64,000 bases of DNA from Platycnemis pennipes (lineage: Eukaryota; Arthropoda; Insecta; Odonata; Platycnemididae): NCBI GenBank assembly GCA_933228895.1, contig OW121853.1, forward strand, positions 76,864,645 to 76,928,644. Direction: 5' to 3'. The translations under genes and the position numbers were made by a program. The notes under the pieces were generated by a model, which did no database searches, was not told where the DNA came from, and worked only from the letters and a program-made list of their open reading frames with translations. Shown here in pieces: positions 21,755 through 32,565 of this stretch. Within the stretch, counting starts at the first letter, position 1. Each line of letters opens with the position of its first letter.

Positions 21755-21938
21755 ACAAAGACTGCTTCTTGTGAATTCCACGTATTGATTTATGTGTGCA
21801 ACCAATTACGGCCGTCAGACCATCATAAGATACAAATGCGTACCATAAACATTTGGTATTTGTACCTGATGATGGTCTGAAGCCGAAGCCTGTTGTACAC
21901 ATTAATCTATTCGCGGAATTCACAAGAAGCAGTCTCTG
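21755..21938. repeat. Inverted repeat with CTGATGATGG motif
   Basis: Arms with GACTGCTTCTTGTGAATTCC at the left and GGAATTCACAAGAAGCAGTC at the right enclose a second inverted pair around ACCATCATAAGATACAAATG / CATTTGGTATTTGTACC. The right arm has CTGATGATGGTCTGAAGCCGAAG. It resembles the other PLE-type hairpins, but GAAG replaces GAAA. Confidence 0.6.
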
Positions 21939-22189
21939 TTTTATTTTTCGTGTAAAGATTCCACAAATTAAGTACCAAATCACCTAAGTTTTATAAATTA
22001 AGTAATGTAGGACCCCCATATCGGTGGCAGATATCTTGTTCCGGTTCATGAAAGCTGCGTTGGTTATGTAAAAGTCACTACCTATTGTGAAAGTAGCATT
22101 TTGTGTACGAATTTGTCAGCTTAGTTTGACAATCTTGAACTTTCTTTAACGACCACCTTACAGCCTAAAGCTCTATGGGTATATGCAAA

Positions 22190-22430
22190 GTGCGAAAAAA
22201 AAGGAATAAATCAAGAAAAGTGGCAAGGGTTCAGTGGGTCATCCCGAGTTCAGCCATGTTTCCACTGTCGCAAAATCAGGAGTGGGCTATGATTCTTTCT
22301 TCCATGGTCTCGCCATGGTTATCAATAACGTGAACTCATCTAGAGGCTATCTACTCACGGTCACAATAACCGCCATGATTGAATGATCAGCAAACGGATG
22401 TTTGATTTCAAGTGCATGACCAAATTGGAA
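22190..22430 (+). repeat. Dispersed repeat R2, copy 1
   Basis: The order GGTTCAGTGGGTCATCCCGAG, CCATGTTTCCACTGTCGC, TTCTTCCATGGT and GCTATCTACTCACGGTC matches 58255-58520 at a diverged level. No termini are defined and nothing is coding. R2 is only a label. Confidence 0.5.
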
Positions 22431-22959
22431 GTAATGGCGTCTTTACCGCTTTCCTAAGTTCATTGAAAATATGAAATGTGTTTTAATGACTAGAAAAAGA
22501 TCTGGTATCATGCAATTTTAGTAGATGAGACCATTGTACGGAGTTGCTGCCAAGCTCGTATTTTTTCGACCTAATAAAATATTTATTTAGACACTAGGCA
22601 AATAGACAAATATTTTACTTGTACTATTTACTATTTACTTGTACGTACATAGGTATTATATGTATTCGTATGATCATGTATTTATATAATCAATATTGAA
22701 TATGAATGCATTTAAATTTTCTTTTTTATTATTCTTCTTTCATATCACGTACTGCATAATTAGCACCTTGCCTGTCCGTCTAAAATTATTTAAAATGGTA
22801 ACCCCAAAACAGGTATTGTTCCTCTGGGGTACCTATATTCCATTGATTCATATAAATTGTCAAACACAATATTGTAAGTGGTAATGGAATAAATACATTA
22901 TTATACTTTATTTTTTTCTCTCATTTGTCAAAGTCGTTTTTTATTGTATCAGCCAGAAT

Positions 22960-23590
22960 AATGCTGTTTATATTTGGACAATATACAAAACCATGTTGAA
23001 AAGGTTAAATGGTGCTTGAGTCCAAAAATATGGACGTTGGTTTGCGCGATGCACTTCCTCTTCTTGCGTCGCTACGCAAGTTGCTACAACTGATTTTGTA
23101 CAGAATGTTGTCATGGATAAAGTGGACTATACAATGGTAACAACATCAATCATGTAATTTTTTCGTGAGGGATTGGTAACGCGAAGTCTGGAACCATGTT
23201 TTCTTAACGCTCTATCTTATCACGCATTCACCCCTTCTCCAAGCCGAATTAGAAGACCTCATCTCGTCAAAAAACAATACTTAATCTCACACATTACAAA
23301 GTTTCCCCCGCCAGAATTCGTAGCTACAAAATTTATTAACATTAGTAACGGAAATAAGAAATTATTTATTTCAGAACACATACTGAATATTGCCAATTTC
23401 ATAATGAATGTTATGTATGCATTTATGAGCATTAGTAACGGAAATAAGAAATTATTTATCTCAGAAAACATACTGAATATTGCCAATGTGATAATGAATG
23501 TTCTGTACGCATTTATGCTGAATCGGACGAATTCTAATTTTGAGAAACCTCATTGCTCTATATGTGAAAAATGGAGAGTACTATGAAGGC
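22960..23590 (+). repeat. Dispersed repeat R3 with a 90-bp tandem duplication
   Basis: Blocks with GCGAAGTCTGGAACCATGTT and ACGCATTCACCCC recur at 60.9-61.0 kb. TTTCAGAACACATACTGAAT and TAATGAATGTT recur at about 62.4 kb. Inside this copy 23341-23430 is directly repeated as 23431-23520 with few changes, so an open frame over it is an effect of the duplication. The element class is unknown. Confidence 0.6.
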
Positions 23591-23834
23591 AGCTTAAAGG
23601 GTATTTTTTTTTCATTTTGCCTTGCATAACTTGTGAAGTGTTTTCTTTCCGCTGAACTAACTTATTTGTGCAGATAATGCATGTGCTATAGACGAGGAAA
23701 TATATAACCTTTTTTGCGGTTGAATGAAACAGAGAAAAGCAACTGCTCTAATTCTGTGAAAGTTATAGTATGTATGTATATGGCAACGGCTCTTGCAAAA
23801 CGCTGACCTAAAATTAAGTGGCAATACGTAAATA

Positions 23835-23920
23835 TGAAAGGATTAGCCAATAGAGGAACTCAGTGGAGAGCTGCGTCAAACTAATCCCAAGATTGATGAC
23901 TAATGATGATGATGATGATC
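23835..23920 (+). mobile_element. LINE-B 3' end with (GAT)n tail
   Basis: ATATGAAAGGATTAGCCAATAG and GTGGAGAGCTGCGTCAAAC, then ATGATGATGATGAT, are the last 80 bp of LINE-B. Confidence 0.75.
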
Positions 23921-24174
23921 TTCCTTTCGACTTTTTTGCAGTGTGACCTGGTGTGTTGTGTTTTACCTGGAGTGGCATTTTTTATATAAGCCAATTATCG
24001 TATAATTATAATGATGGAATCTTAGATGTTGTTCACAGTGCACATTCATGTAATAAAAATCGTTTATCAGCTGTCGCAAGGCAAGTATTGAAGTTAATTC
24101 CCCAAACATTGCAGTAAAATAATCCTCTCAACTGAACTTTAGTCAACTATGACGCTTTAACATAATACTTACAC

Positions 24175-24370
24175 GACCTCTACATCTATTAGCTTTAAAT
24201 CCACCGCTACTGTGTATGGCAGGGTGAGACCTCCAACAAGTTTCTATTTAGAAATCAAAAGAGAATTACATTTGCATTCACTATCATACAAGTGTACACT
24301 AGTCCATGCATGCACTACATGTATTTAACTGAGAGATACAATGCTTACATCCTAGGAACTGTTTTATAGC
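24175..24370 (-). mobile_element. LINE-A 3' end, diverged
   Basis: CTCTACATCTATTAG, then CCACCGCTACTGTGTATGGC and GTCCATGCATGCACTAC-like text, follow LINE-A 3' order with many changes. Confidence 0.55.
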
Positions 24371-24504
24371 TTGTTAATTTAAATTATATGTTAATATTAA
24401 TGTAAATTTGAAGCGCTTCTTTTTCCAAATTAATAGATCATTTTTTGTGTAAGGATGGTCAACTACTGTAAATGAGGATAATTCGGAAGAAAAGGATTGT
24501 TCAT

Positions 24505-24600
24505 GATATTCATCTATCTACGTAGTACCGTGCGAGCCACCGCAAGGGTATATGGCAGGGGATGGACCATTCATGTAATACAAACATACAGCTAGAGGTA
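24505..24600 (-). mobile_element. LINE-A 3' end, diverged
   Basis: CTACGTAGTACCGTGCGAGCC and CCGCAAGGGTATATGGCAGG match the LINE-A terminus with substitutions. It is a second short copy about 330 bp from the first. Confidence 0.6.
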
Positions 24601-24619
24601 CAAAATTAATATTTTATGG

Positions 24620-26450
24620 AAACAAGTTAGATGTGCATTATCGAGTCACGTGAACCGAAATGGTTAGCAACTATGTTATTAGAATTTAATGATCAATGAT
24701 TAGTCAGGCATTACCTTAAATAATTTAATTGATATTTCCCTAGCTTACATGAGATATAATCTTAAATTATGCTTCATGCAGTACTCACTTCTCTAACAAT
24801 CAGCTTCGTAACGAAAAAGTATCTTCATCTTCAGTCGCTGCTGTATCTCGTTGTTGAGATGAACTTTTAGAGGCCACCGGAGTTTGAATTGGGAATGAAG
24901 TGAACGACAGGTTATTGTTTTAAGAATGAGTTGTTTTATTAGTTAATTTTCGTATCTTGGTTTTAGTATTGGTTTCGGAAATAGTTTTTTTTATAGAGTA
25001 GACCATATATTGAAAGTAAGACCTGTCTGAATTAAGGGATAGTTAATTTTCTTTTGGCGCGAATCAATAGTACCTACAATCTTTGCGGGTGTTCCAAAAA
25101 TAAAAACTCCGCAATAATTAGCAGTAGCTAAAATGACCTGCTATCCCCGACGGTTAATTCGGGTCAGCAGTAGCTTTTGGCAACTGCTATTAGGAAATAA
25201 CAGTTTTGCCCACCACTACGCATTAGCAAAATTTCCAGAGAGAAAGAAAACCCTTCGTCTTGACCGGGATTCGAAACCGGAACCTCGTTGACGGCGGCGC
25301 AAGGCGCACGAAGGCGGTCGCGTCGTGATATTGCAATTGCGGCAATCCGTGTAATATGTTGCTCCTTTCAATCCTCGAGAAATTAATTGCATGAATTAGT
25401 TCCTCACCGGTACCCAACCGGGTCGGTATCACTCCAATAATCAACCCTGAAAATCCTTGCCTACTCCCCCACCTGTACCCTTCCAATCTCTTCCATGTAG
25501 TGATTGAGACCACCGATACACATGTATATATGGGTTCAATGTCAATAAAATGGCATTGTAACCTAAATAAGACGTGAAAAAACATCGAAACGAATCGTGT
25601 TAAAATGAAATCTGTGGAAGCAAGTTCTAGAAATTCCGACATCTGTTTCACCAATATGGGCCTCCCTTTTATCCTTCTATCGATTGGCAATAAAATAATT
25701 GTACCTTTTCACTATATATTTGAAGAAAAAAAACGTTGAAAATCCGATATTTTATACGTGGCTATACGGCAGAGAATGGCTCTTGCAGTAAAATTTGCAG
25801 ATTAATAATGTAAAGAGAAATGTAGTTTTGACGAAAAACTAATATAATATTCACAATGTTATGTAGAATTTAGCATTGTAAAAAGTGCTCACCTTACCAC
25901 ACTTGTTTAATTGATATTAATAAATGTTTGCTAGAAAAAAAGCAGAAAAGCCTTAGTTACATGAAAGTGGCGCTACAGTATGTTGTTATCATTGGCAACG
26001 GTACTTGTGACAGAACGTGCTTACAAGCCTATAATTATCTCACTTACTTTAAGACAGTACCTTACCAAGGTCCTTCTTATATTTTTTATGTAATTTAAAT
26101 ATTTCATCGGTTATTGATATGTTGTAATTCATACCAATGCTTCCCAATGGTAGCAGCGTCATTGTTGCCAAACAATTTTCAAAAATACGAATATTAATAA
26201 AATTCAAAACAAAGAGTTGTATTTGCAAGGGAATAGTTTAAAACTAAGAAGGAAAAATTTAACCTATTTTAGAATACGGATTAGCGGGATTGAGCATGTA
26301 TTCTCACTTTGTAAATTAAACGTGGCAACAACACTTGAGCCATGTTTAGAAGTCATGATGAATTGCTTGTAAAAAATAGAATGCAACTACAACGCGCTCT
26401 ATAATAGCATACTCACACAATTATTGTGTATGCGTTATCACCCTATAAAT
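24620..26450. other. Mostly unassigned; possible SINE-like patch at 25220-25460
   Basis: On the minus strand CGGTTTCGAATCCCGGTC (about 25265-25285) looks like a Pol III B box. I could not find a matching A box at the right distance. A 155-codon open frame over 25223-25690 crosses this patch and shows no domain, so I do not call it a gene. The remainder is AT-rich with no recognised feature. Confidence 0.3.
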
Positions 26451-26559
26451 GATTTTCCATATAGTTGTTTTTCTGGATCGGTATTTATTCATTAAACAAC
26501 ATAGGTCTTTTATGGGATATTGAATCGCGGAGTCACGGTGGAACCTCCTTAATTGCTAC

Positions 26560-26860
26560 ACCTTATGTCCAACTTATTTTAATGACATTCAAATTCACTC
26601 TTTATTTGCCGAACGACGCCCAGTGGGACCACTCGGGAAAAAAATGACCGCTCTCAAATCGGATCACTCACGCAGCTGCATCCCGAAAATGCCTAGCGCA
26701 TGTCTTGCGAGCGCTGGAGATAAATAATGCAATGAATTCATTGAACTGATTATGAGATGGCTCCTTCGCTCTCCATCTTTTCGTTCTGAACGCTTCTGGA
26801 TCAAAAATGCAAGGGAGTGAATAGGTCAGTCGTAACGCGTACAGAGATAATTGAAATCTT
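26560..26860 (-). repeat. 3' flank of gene unit 2
   Basis: Homologous in order to 15.2-15.5 kb (AATGACATTCAAATTCAC, GCCGAACGACGCC, GATTATGAGATGGCTCC). It lies just beyond the gene 2 polyadenylation signal. Confidence 0.7.
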
Positions 26861-27128
26861 AAGTAAGTTACCTGATAGGATGATTCATTTTCTTATTCTG
26901 TAATAATTTTCGACAAAAGGTAAAATAAGATTTTAATTCCATATAATTGTCTTTACAAATTAAAATTCGCACCCTTGGAAGTGGCATTTGAGAGTAATGA
27001 GACATCTGCTGAAGTTCTACTCCTGCGCTGCTTGTGAATAAGACCTTCGCGTCAACGTAAAGTTCTTTTCTGACTAGGAAGGGAATAGGGAAAATATGAT
27101 GAGAAAAACAGAAGTGGCAAGCAAGAGA

Positions 27129-27134
27129 TTTATT
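27129..27134 (-). terminator. Polyadenylation signal, gene 2
   Basis: Minus-strand AATAAA in the same context as units 0, 1 and 3 (AGCAAGAGATTTATTGGAA on the plus strand). Confidence 0.75.
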
Positions 27135-27815
27135 GGAATTTGCAAAAACAATTTGTAACTGGATACATATCCGTAACATCCCTTTGAATTTAGTGCCTTA
27201 GTTTTGGATTTCAAGTTTGTATAACAAAGAGTAATTGAAAATATTTGATTTTTGTGGTAAATATCACTCAAATTTTTATTTTTGAGGTTCTTTTATAATG
27301 AAAATACTTTTGTTTTGTCTTTATTAAGATATTTTACAGTAAAAGTACTTTTGTCTAGCTTAAGAACGGCAATGCGTCATTAATTCACTTTTGAAAGAAG
27401 TATAACACCATCGGTAAGACGTAAAACTATTTTCTAACACACGTGTTAATTTCCACAGGTTTTTCCAAATACTGATTAAAACATCTGAGGACTTTTTTTT
27501 CGGTCTTGAATGTTAATATTTCAATCCGTAGACAAAAGTCTTTTTGTTCGAAAAACCGCCTTTTTCTAAATCCATGTGGTGACTGTGATGTTCTCCAGCC
27601 ATTATTAGTTTTTTCCCCGAGCGTGATGGCCTTCTTTAAAGCGTCCTTCTCCTCGCTGCAGAAATGGTTTTCGCGTTCCAATGGGTTGAAACTCCTCTCC
27701 TCTCTTCCTCCCTCTCTCCTGCTCGCCTCTTTTTTCTTTTTTCTTATCCTCATGGCCTGCCTCACGGTATCCATGCCCACCTCCTCGAAGCGGACCCCAA
27801 ACAGTCGGTGGGAAA
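27129..27815 (-). other. Gene 2 candidate terminal exon (longest in-frame extension)
   Basis: A clean acceptor (CCATTTCCGCAG-like; CAG at 27816-27818) is preceded by TCTGGTAAATCTCTGTTTCC. From the junction the frame that continues exon 2 stays open for about 129 codons to 27427: SHRLFGVRFEEVGMDTVRQ, a lysine/arginine-rich stretch, then FNPLERENHFCSEEKDALKK. The first 22 codons compare with unit 0 mostly by third- and first-position changes. The reading is still beyond a TGA stop in exon 2, so it is either 3' UTR or a readthrough extension. The polypurine region lowers stop density by itself, which weakens the argument from length. Confidence 0.55.
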
Positions 27816-28099
27816 CTGCGGAATGGAAACAGAGATTTACCAGACATTTATTTATGACCGGGTTTGCAATTAAAAAAAATATGAGCATAGGCATTTCAGA
27901 TAATTAAGTATTACTTGAGACAAAAAACATGAAGGAAAATATTGAAGAAAGGATTGAGTTAAAACTATAATGAGGTAATAAATGTGACAGTAAAGATCGT
28001 TAGGCTTTTTTTTGAAACGAATATAATATTGCAAAGCTATACTGCAATAAAGGAATTTTTAAAAACACTAAGATTTTTTTCAAGGCATCATTTGAAATA

Positions 28100-28560
28100 T
28101 ATTTAATTGAACAATAGGGTTCAGGCTTCATTTAATGGAGCAGCTCTAACTTATTGAAAAAGAGGAAAGCACAAGGATAGGCATTATCTTACACTTTAGG
28201 CAATTTATCACTAAGAAATCTAATTCACCTGTTGGAAATACTCAGATGAACTAGTCAACTGTCGTATCGAACGACTAATATCAATTGTGAAGATTGGCGT
28301 AAACTTTTCAATGGAATAGATTTGATGGAAGTCCGTTATTTCCCTGTGTATTTCAATCATCTCATACGTTATCGGATTATTATATGCTCAGAGGCAGTGA
28401 GCGGGTTTTGTTTCGCTTTTTTCTCGCAGTGTTAGGCGGTCAAACTCTCTTGGACATCGGCATCACCTAGGACTTTGACAACTCCTTGAGTTCTACTTTC
28501 CTTTACAAGGAAATGGGGCTGTAATAAGGTTGTCTTATGATGGGGGCAGTTATAATGTTG
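28100..28560 (-). repeat. Intron 2 block of gene 2, shared with units 0, 1 and 3
   Basis: TTCAGGCTTCATTTAATGG and TTGAAAAAGAGGAAAG recur near 14.41, 17.16 and 50.37 kb. The TTAGGCGGTCAAACTCTC block (28430) is a diverged copy of 17625 and 30400. Confidence 0.6.
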
Positions 28561-28659
28561 AAGCACCTTTATTATGACCGACATATTCTACATCTACATT
28601 GCGGGAGAACCTGTAAAAGTGAACGACGACTGGAGAATAAGGTACAATGCGGAGCTAGA

Positions 28660-29020
28660 CTATTTATTTGAAGGCCAGACATTGTTAGATTTGTGAAAGC
28701 TCGGAGGATAGAGTGGCTGAGACACGTGGAGAGTATGGTAGAAGAACGGATGCGTAGAAAAGATTTTAAGGGGAAAATTATATCATGCAAGGAGAAGGGG
28801 AAGACCAAGGCTAAGATGGAGTGATGAGGTCATCGAAGATCTACTAAAGATAAAATGCTTGATTGATTTCACAATTTAATTCGATTTTGTTTTCATCGAA
28901 GATCTGTAGACATTGCAAATTGAAGGATGGAGAAGAAGAGTTGCTGGAAAAAAAGAATGGAAGGCAAATTGTGGATGCTAAGGCCCACTAAGGGCTGTAG
29001 TGCCACAGAACGAGATAGAT
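28660..29020 (+). mobile_element. LINE ORF end, third family (LINE-C)
   Basis: The segments RIEWLRHVESMVEERM, a GKLYHARRRGRPRLRWSDEV-like stretch (with frame changes) and DLLKIKC resemble the C-terminal end of another arthropod reverse-transcriptase LINE. It ends GCCACAGAACGAGATAGAT. Words differ from LINE-A and LINE-B. It is broken and truncated. Confidence 0.6.
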
Positions 29021-29244
29021 ATATAATTGTTATTTTTGTGCAGCATGTTGTACAATACATATTAAGTTAATTTATCAAGTAACAAATGTAACCAAGAAGC
29101 GTAACATTGTTGTTGTTGTTTATAAAAAAAATTGTCACCTAAAGGTATGTACGAGATTGCTCTGTAATAATTTTTTTTTCTCTCTTTAAATTTTGATCTA
29201 AGTCTGCACATAATTAATGAAATGTAAAAACTTACATTGTGCAT

Positions 29245-29335
29245 CAAATAGCCCTGATGAAGAGGCAATAAAGAGGCGAAACGTTGGCGAAAATTGGTGT
29301 TTCTCGTAACGACCAAACAACTCCAGACAACTTAT
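29245..29335 (+). repeat. PLE-terminus-like fragment with CTGATGA..GAAACGTTGGC
   Basis: GCCCTGATGAAGAGGC (CTGATGA at 29255) and GCGAAACGTTGGCG (GAAAC at 29279) share order and spacing with the hairpin elements at 13.7, 43.8 and 44.97 kb. The segment between them does not pair with itself, so no stem II is present in this copy. Confidence 0.5.
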
Positions 29336-29995
29336 CCATCTCTACATAAATAAAGTGGTCGATAACATACTTCATTATAACAAATAATAACAATACAGAA
29401 TAATAAAATTTGACAGTTAGCAATTTACAGTCTTTCTAGAAAGTTTAAAATTGTTATAAACTTTATAAAATTGTTTATATTTCACAATATAATCCCTTAT
29501 TATATTTTTCCAATTCAAGACCTTTATAATAAGTCCTTAAGCACGTCTGTAGCGTTAATATTCTCGGAGATATATCGTAAAATGTGTAGTAACTTTTGCC
29601 AATATCTAATTTTGCAACGTTGCAATATTTCGGAAACGGTTACGTTTTTTACAAAATGACTTTGGGGTTTTCATTTTCTTATCAAATGGAGCCGTTATGC
29701 CAAATTTGGTCAAAATCGGTGACCCTAAGGGTCATTTTAGGCGATTTTCTGGTCGAATTGACGTGGAATGACCCATTTATATATAAGTTTTTTGCTAATC
29801 GGGATCACTCTCCAGGGTGTTGATTTGTGAGTGCATTCGAAGCTTTTAATGTAGCGAGTGAGGGTGCATCTCTCACATGGGATGGCAGTGAGTTGCCATT
29901 GGCATGTAGAGCTAACATACCTAGTACGAGTGTCAGAGGGTCTCAGTTGAAAAGTTGGGGTATCACCAGGGACGAGAGAGACAATGGGGATGGGC
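29336..29995. other. No gene; repeat-like text near 29680
   Basis: GCCAAATTTGGTCAAAATCGG (about 29700) has the style of a dispersed-element 3' region, but I cannot delimit it. The rest is unassigned intronic sequence of gene 2. Confidence 0.3.
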
Positions 29996-29999
29996 TAAA

Positions 30000-30960
30000 C
30001 TGAACTTCAACCTGTTTCAGTTTTCAGTGGCGAATCCGTTTCCTGTCAGTTTCTCCGTGGAGTGCGGCGGACTTCATGTACACGCCATTCATACTTTCTT
30101 AACCGAATTGTCTATCAATACATATATTGTTCATATTTCATAGCCATGTCTTGTACGAGTAAGGGGATATTATTGGAGATAGAAAAATAGGAGGAATTAC
30201 AATTCTGAAGCTGTCAGATATTTTGCCCTTTGAATTGAATTCCTAATACAAATGGCGTAAAAATGGTGGCGAAGATTTCATAGGATTGGGTTTGGTGGAA
30301 ATTTGTTATTTTCCTCGTACACTTAAACCATTTCATTTATTATCGTTTTTAATATGCAGGGTCAATTAACGGGTGATATTTCCCTACTTCATTCCAGTGT
30401 TAGTCGGTCAAACCCACTTGAACATCGGCGGTAGCTATATGGCTTCAACGACTCCTTGTGATCTTACCTCCGTTCCAAGAAAACTCATTCCGATGGAGGA
30501 GAGAATGCTATTTATGTATCCATGTGCTTGTGTGACAGCGACCTTTCTGGAGGGAGGGAGAGACTAAGAAGGTCAAAGGCCCCACCTCGGCCCCGGGGGC
30601 AGGGCTCAGAAAAAAAGATTTTTTGAGGGTGTCCCTCTACTGATAAATTGTACATCTACATTTCGGATTTGCTAAAATGAACTACAACATGTTTCAGTTT
30701 TCAGCCCAGTGCGATTTCCTGTCAATTTCTCTGCGGAATAACAAGGGCTTCGAGTATCCACGGTTCTTGTTTTCCCCATCGGATTCCCTATCCGTATAAA
30801 CATCTGGTTTATATTTTATAGCCATGTCTTGTAAGTTGATATTACCGGAGATAGAAATGAGGTGGTATTTTCTTTAGGATTCCGACTCTGAAGCTGTGGT
30901 GTCAGAGACTTCATCGGGCGAGAACGTGCTGATGTATAGCCATATAATTTATCTGAAGCT
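30000..30960 (-). repeat. Intron 2 of gene 2: two internal duplicates and a block near-identical to gene 1
   Basis: 30000-30200 and 30680-30860 are diverged duplicates (CTGTTTCAGTTTTCAG; GGAGATAGAAA). 30360-30670 is nearly identical to 17580-17890, including CATCGGCGGTAGCTATATGG and GGCCCCACCTCGGCCCCGGG. This similarity is higher than in the coding exons, so this part may have been exchanged recently by gene conversion. Confidence 0.7.
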
Positions 30961-31124
30961 AGCTTAGAAAATAGTTAATATCTTTTAAATACGTCTAATT
31001 TTTTTTACTTTTGCGTGATTCAGATTTGTTTCGTAACTGCTGTTTAATTTTCATTCATTATCATGAAACATAAATTTTGAAAATTGCGTAAAAATAATTT
31101 TTACGCAAGTCCGCATTTTCAAGC

Positions 31125-31225
31125 TTTTCTGATGAGTTCGATGTGCATGCTTGGTGGTCTTCACCCCCTGCCACACACCCTCGCGGTGGCTTGCAGGGTA
31201 TCGTGTGGATGTAGATGTAGATATA
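31125..31225 (+). mobile_element. LINE-A 3' end (about 100 bp)
   Basis: GTGCATGCTTGGTGGTC, CCACACACCCTCGCGGTGG and GTAGATGTAGATAT. A very short young-looking copy in gene 2 intron 2. Confidence 0.85.
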
Positions 31226-32229
31226 ATGCTTTGAAATGTATGACTGTAGTGCCGATTTAGTTTAATTTAAGTTAAATTTTATCCAATTCGCCAACAACGT
31301 AATTGGTGCAATCAATTTTTTTTCCCACGCATCGTCACGTTCAAAGTTGTTGACATTTATCTAAAAATAATTTTCCTTTGTATTGCGGACACTTCCATAT
31401 CCTTAATTAAAAGCTAAAATCGATTTTTCCACTGCCGAACGTTACCCTTATTTTGCCTTTGGTATCCTATTCTATTACTACATGTCTGCAGCGTTAGACA
31501 TTGCGTGCCTGTAGCGTATTTTTTTCAATATCTTTTGTTTTATTTTTAGTTATAATTCATTGTAATGCGATAAAATGACTATTCAGTTCCCAATAACAAC
31601 TTTTTTTCATTTCTAAGCCGTCATTGGATCAATTTAATTGTGCCCTGTTCTACGAAGAAGTATTCCAATAACTAGGCCCTGAACGACCTCATTGCGTCAC
31701 GCCAGAAGGTGAAATCCTCAGGGAAATAAGCGAACGAAGTAATTCCGTTGAACTAACACCGGAGCGGTGAATCAGTGACCTGCAATTGGTGCCACGTCAC
31801 AGCGAGCTTGTTACTGGAACTGAGTGAACCAGGTGGTACCAGCGAACGATTCGTTCTGGAAGTATTAGCTCTGTGAACTACAAGTAGCGCTCCCTGTAGG
31901 TGAAACAGGGTAGTCTCTTCGTCAGTTAAGTATTTTCCTACGTGGAGCTTCCTCGGATTTCAGTTCAAACTGACCGATTCACATCATGAGTGAGTGAATG
32001 GTTCACTCATTTCACCGAAGTGAATAGCTCCTTTGAAATAGTTCTTTCACGAAATACCCATATCTATTATCAGTAAGGAGGAAGTTTAAAAAGAAAATAG
32101 CATTTAATGTGAATTGGGGGGAGGTGGTGTGATGATGGTGGCAGATGGTCACACAAGTGAAATACCAATAGGTCTAACCTGTCAATGCAAAAAAAAACAC
32201 GGTAAAAGTCGTTATGGGAAGAAAGATTT

Positions 32230-32280
32230 GGGGGGGGGGGTAGGGGGGGGGGGGTAGGGGGGGGGGGGTAAGGGGGGGGC
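32230..32280. repeat. Interrupted poly-G tract (plus strand)
   Basis: Four G runs of 8-13 bases separated by TA/TAA. On the gene-sense (minus) strand it is poly-C. The matching places in units 1 (about 19150-19200) and 3 (about 51355-51390) are GGGAGG-rich but not expanded. Confidence 0.9.
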
Positions 32281-32565
32281 GGTTAGAGAAGAGTGAGTTA
32301 ATTATGGTGAGCCTCTTAGTGCAAGGGCAAAGGAAAACAAAAGAGAATGCAATAAAAAAATGAGCTCAGTTAACCTGGAATGCGCAATTTCGAGCATCTC
32401 CCTAAAAAAATTAACATGTCTCCCCGGTAACCCGAGAAATTTTTTCTCGACCAAGTAATTATAATTTGGTGATGATCCACGAACTGGCATTAACCTTTCA
32501 GGTGGGTAGTACAGCAAGCTCCTATTCACTACCTACTCACCATTTTGGGGTTCCCGTCGTCGGCT

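Noticed and set aside
23173..23586. 137-codon open frame as a gene
   Set aside because: It is kept open by a 90-bp duplication inside a dispersed repeat and lacks motifs.
25223..25690. 155-codon open frame as a gene
   Set aside because: It contains a Pol III B-box-like stretch, has no domain, and no paralogue in the window.
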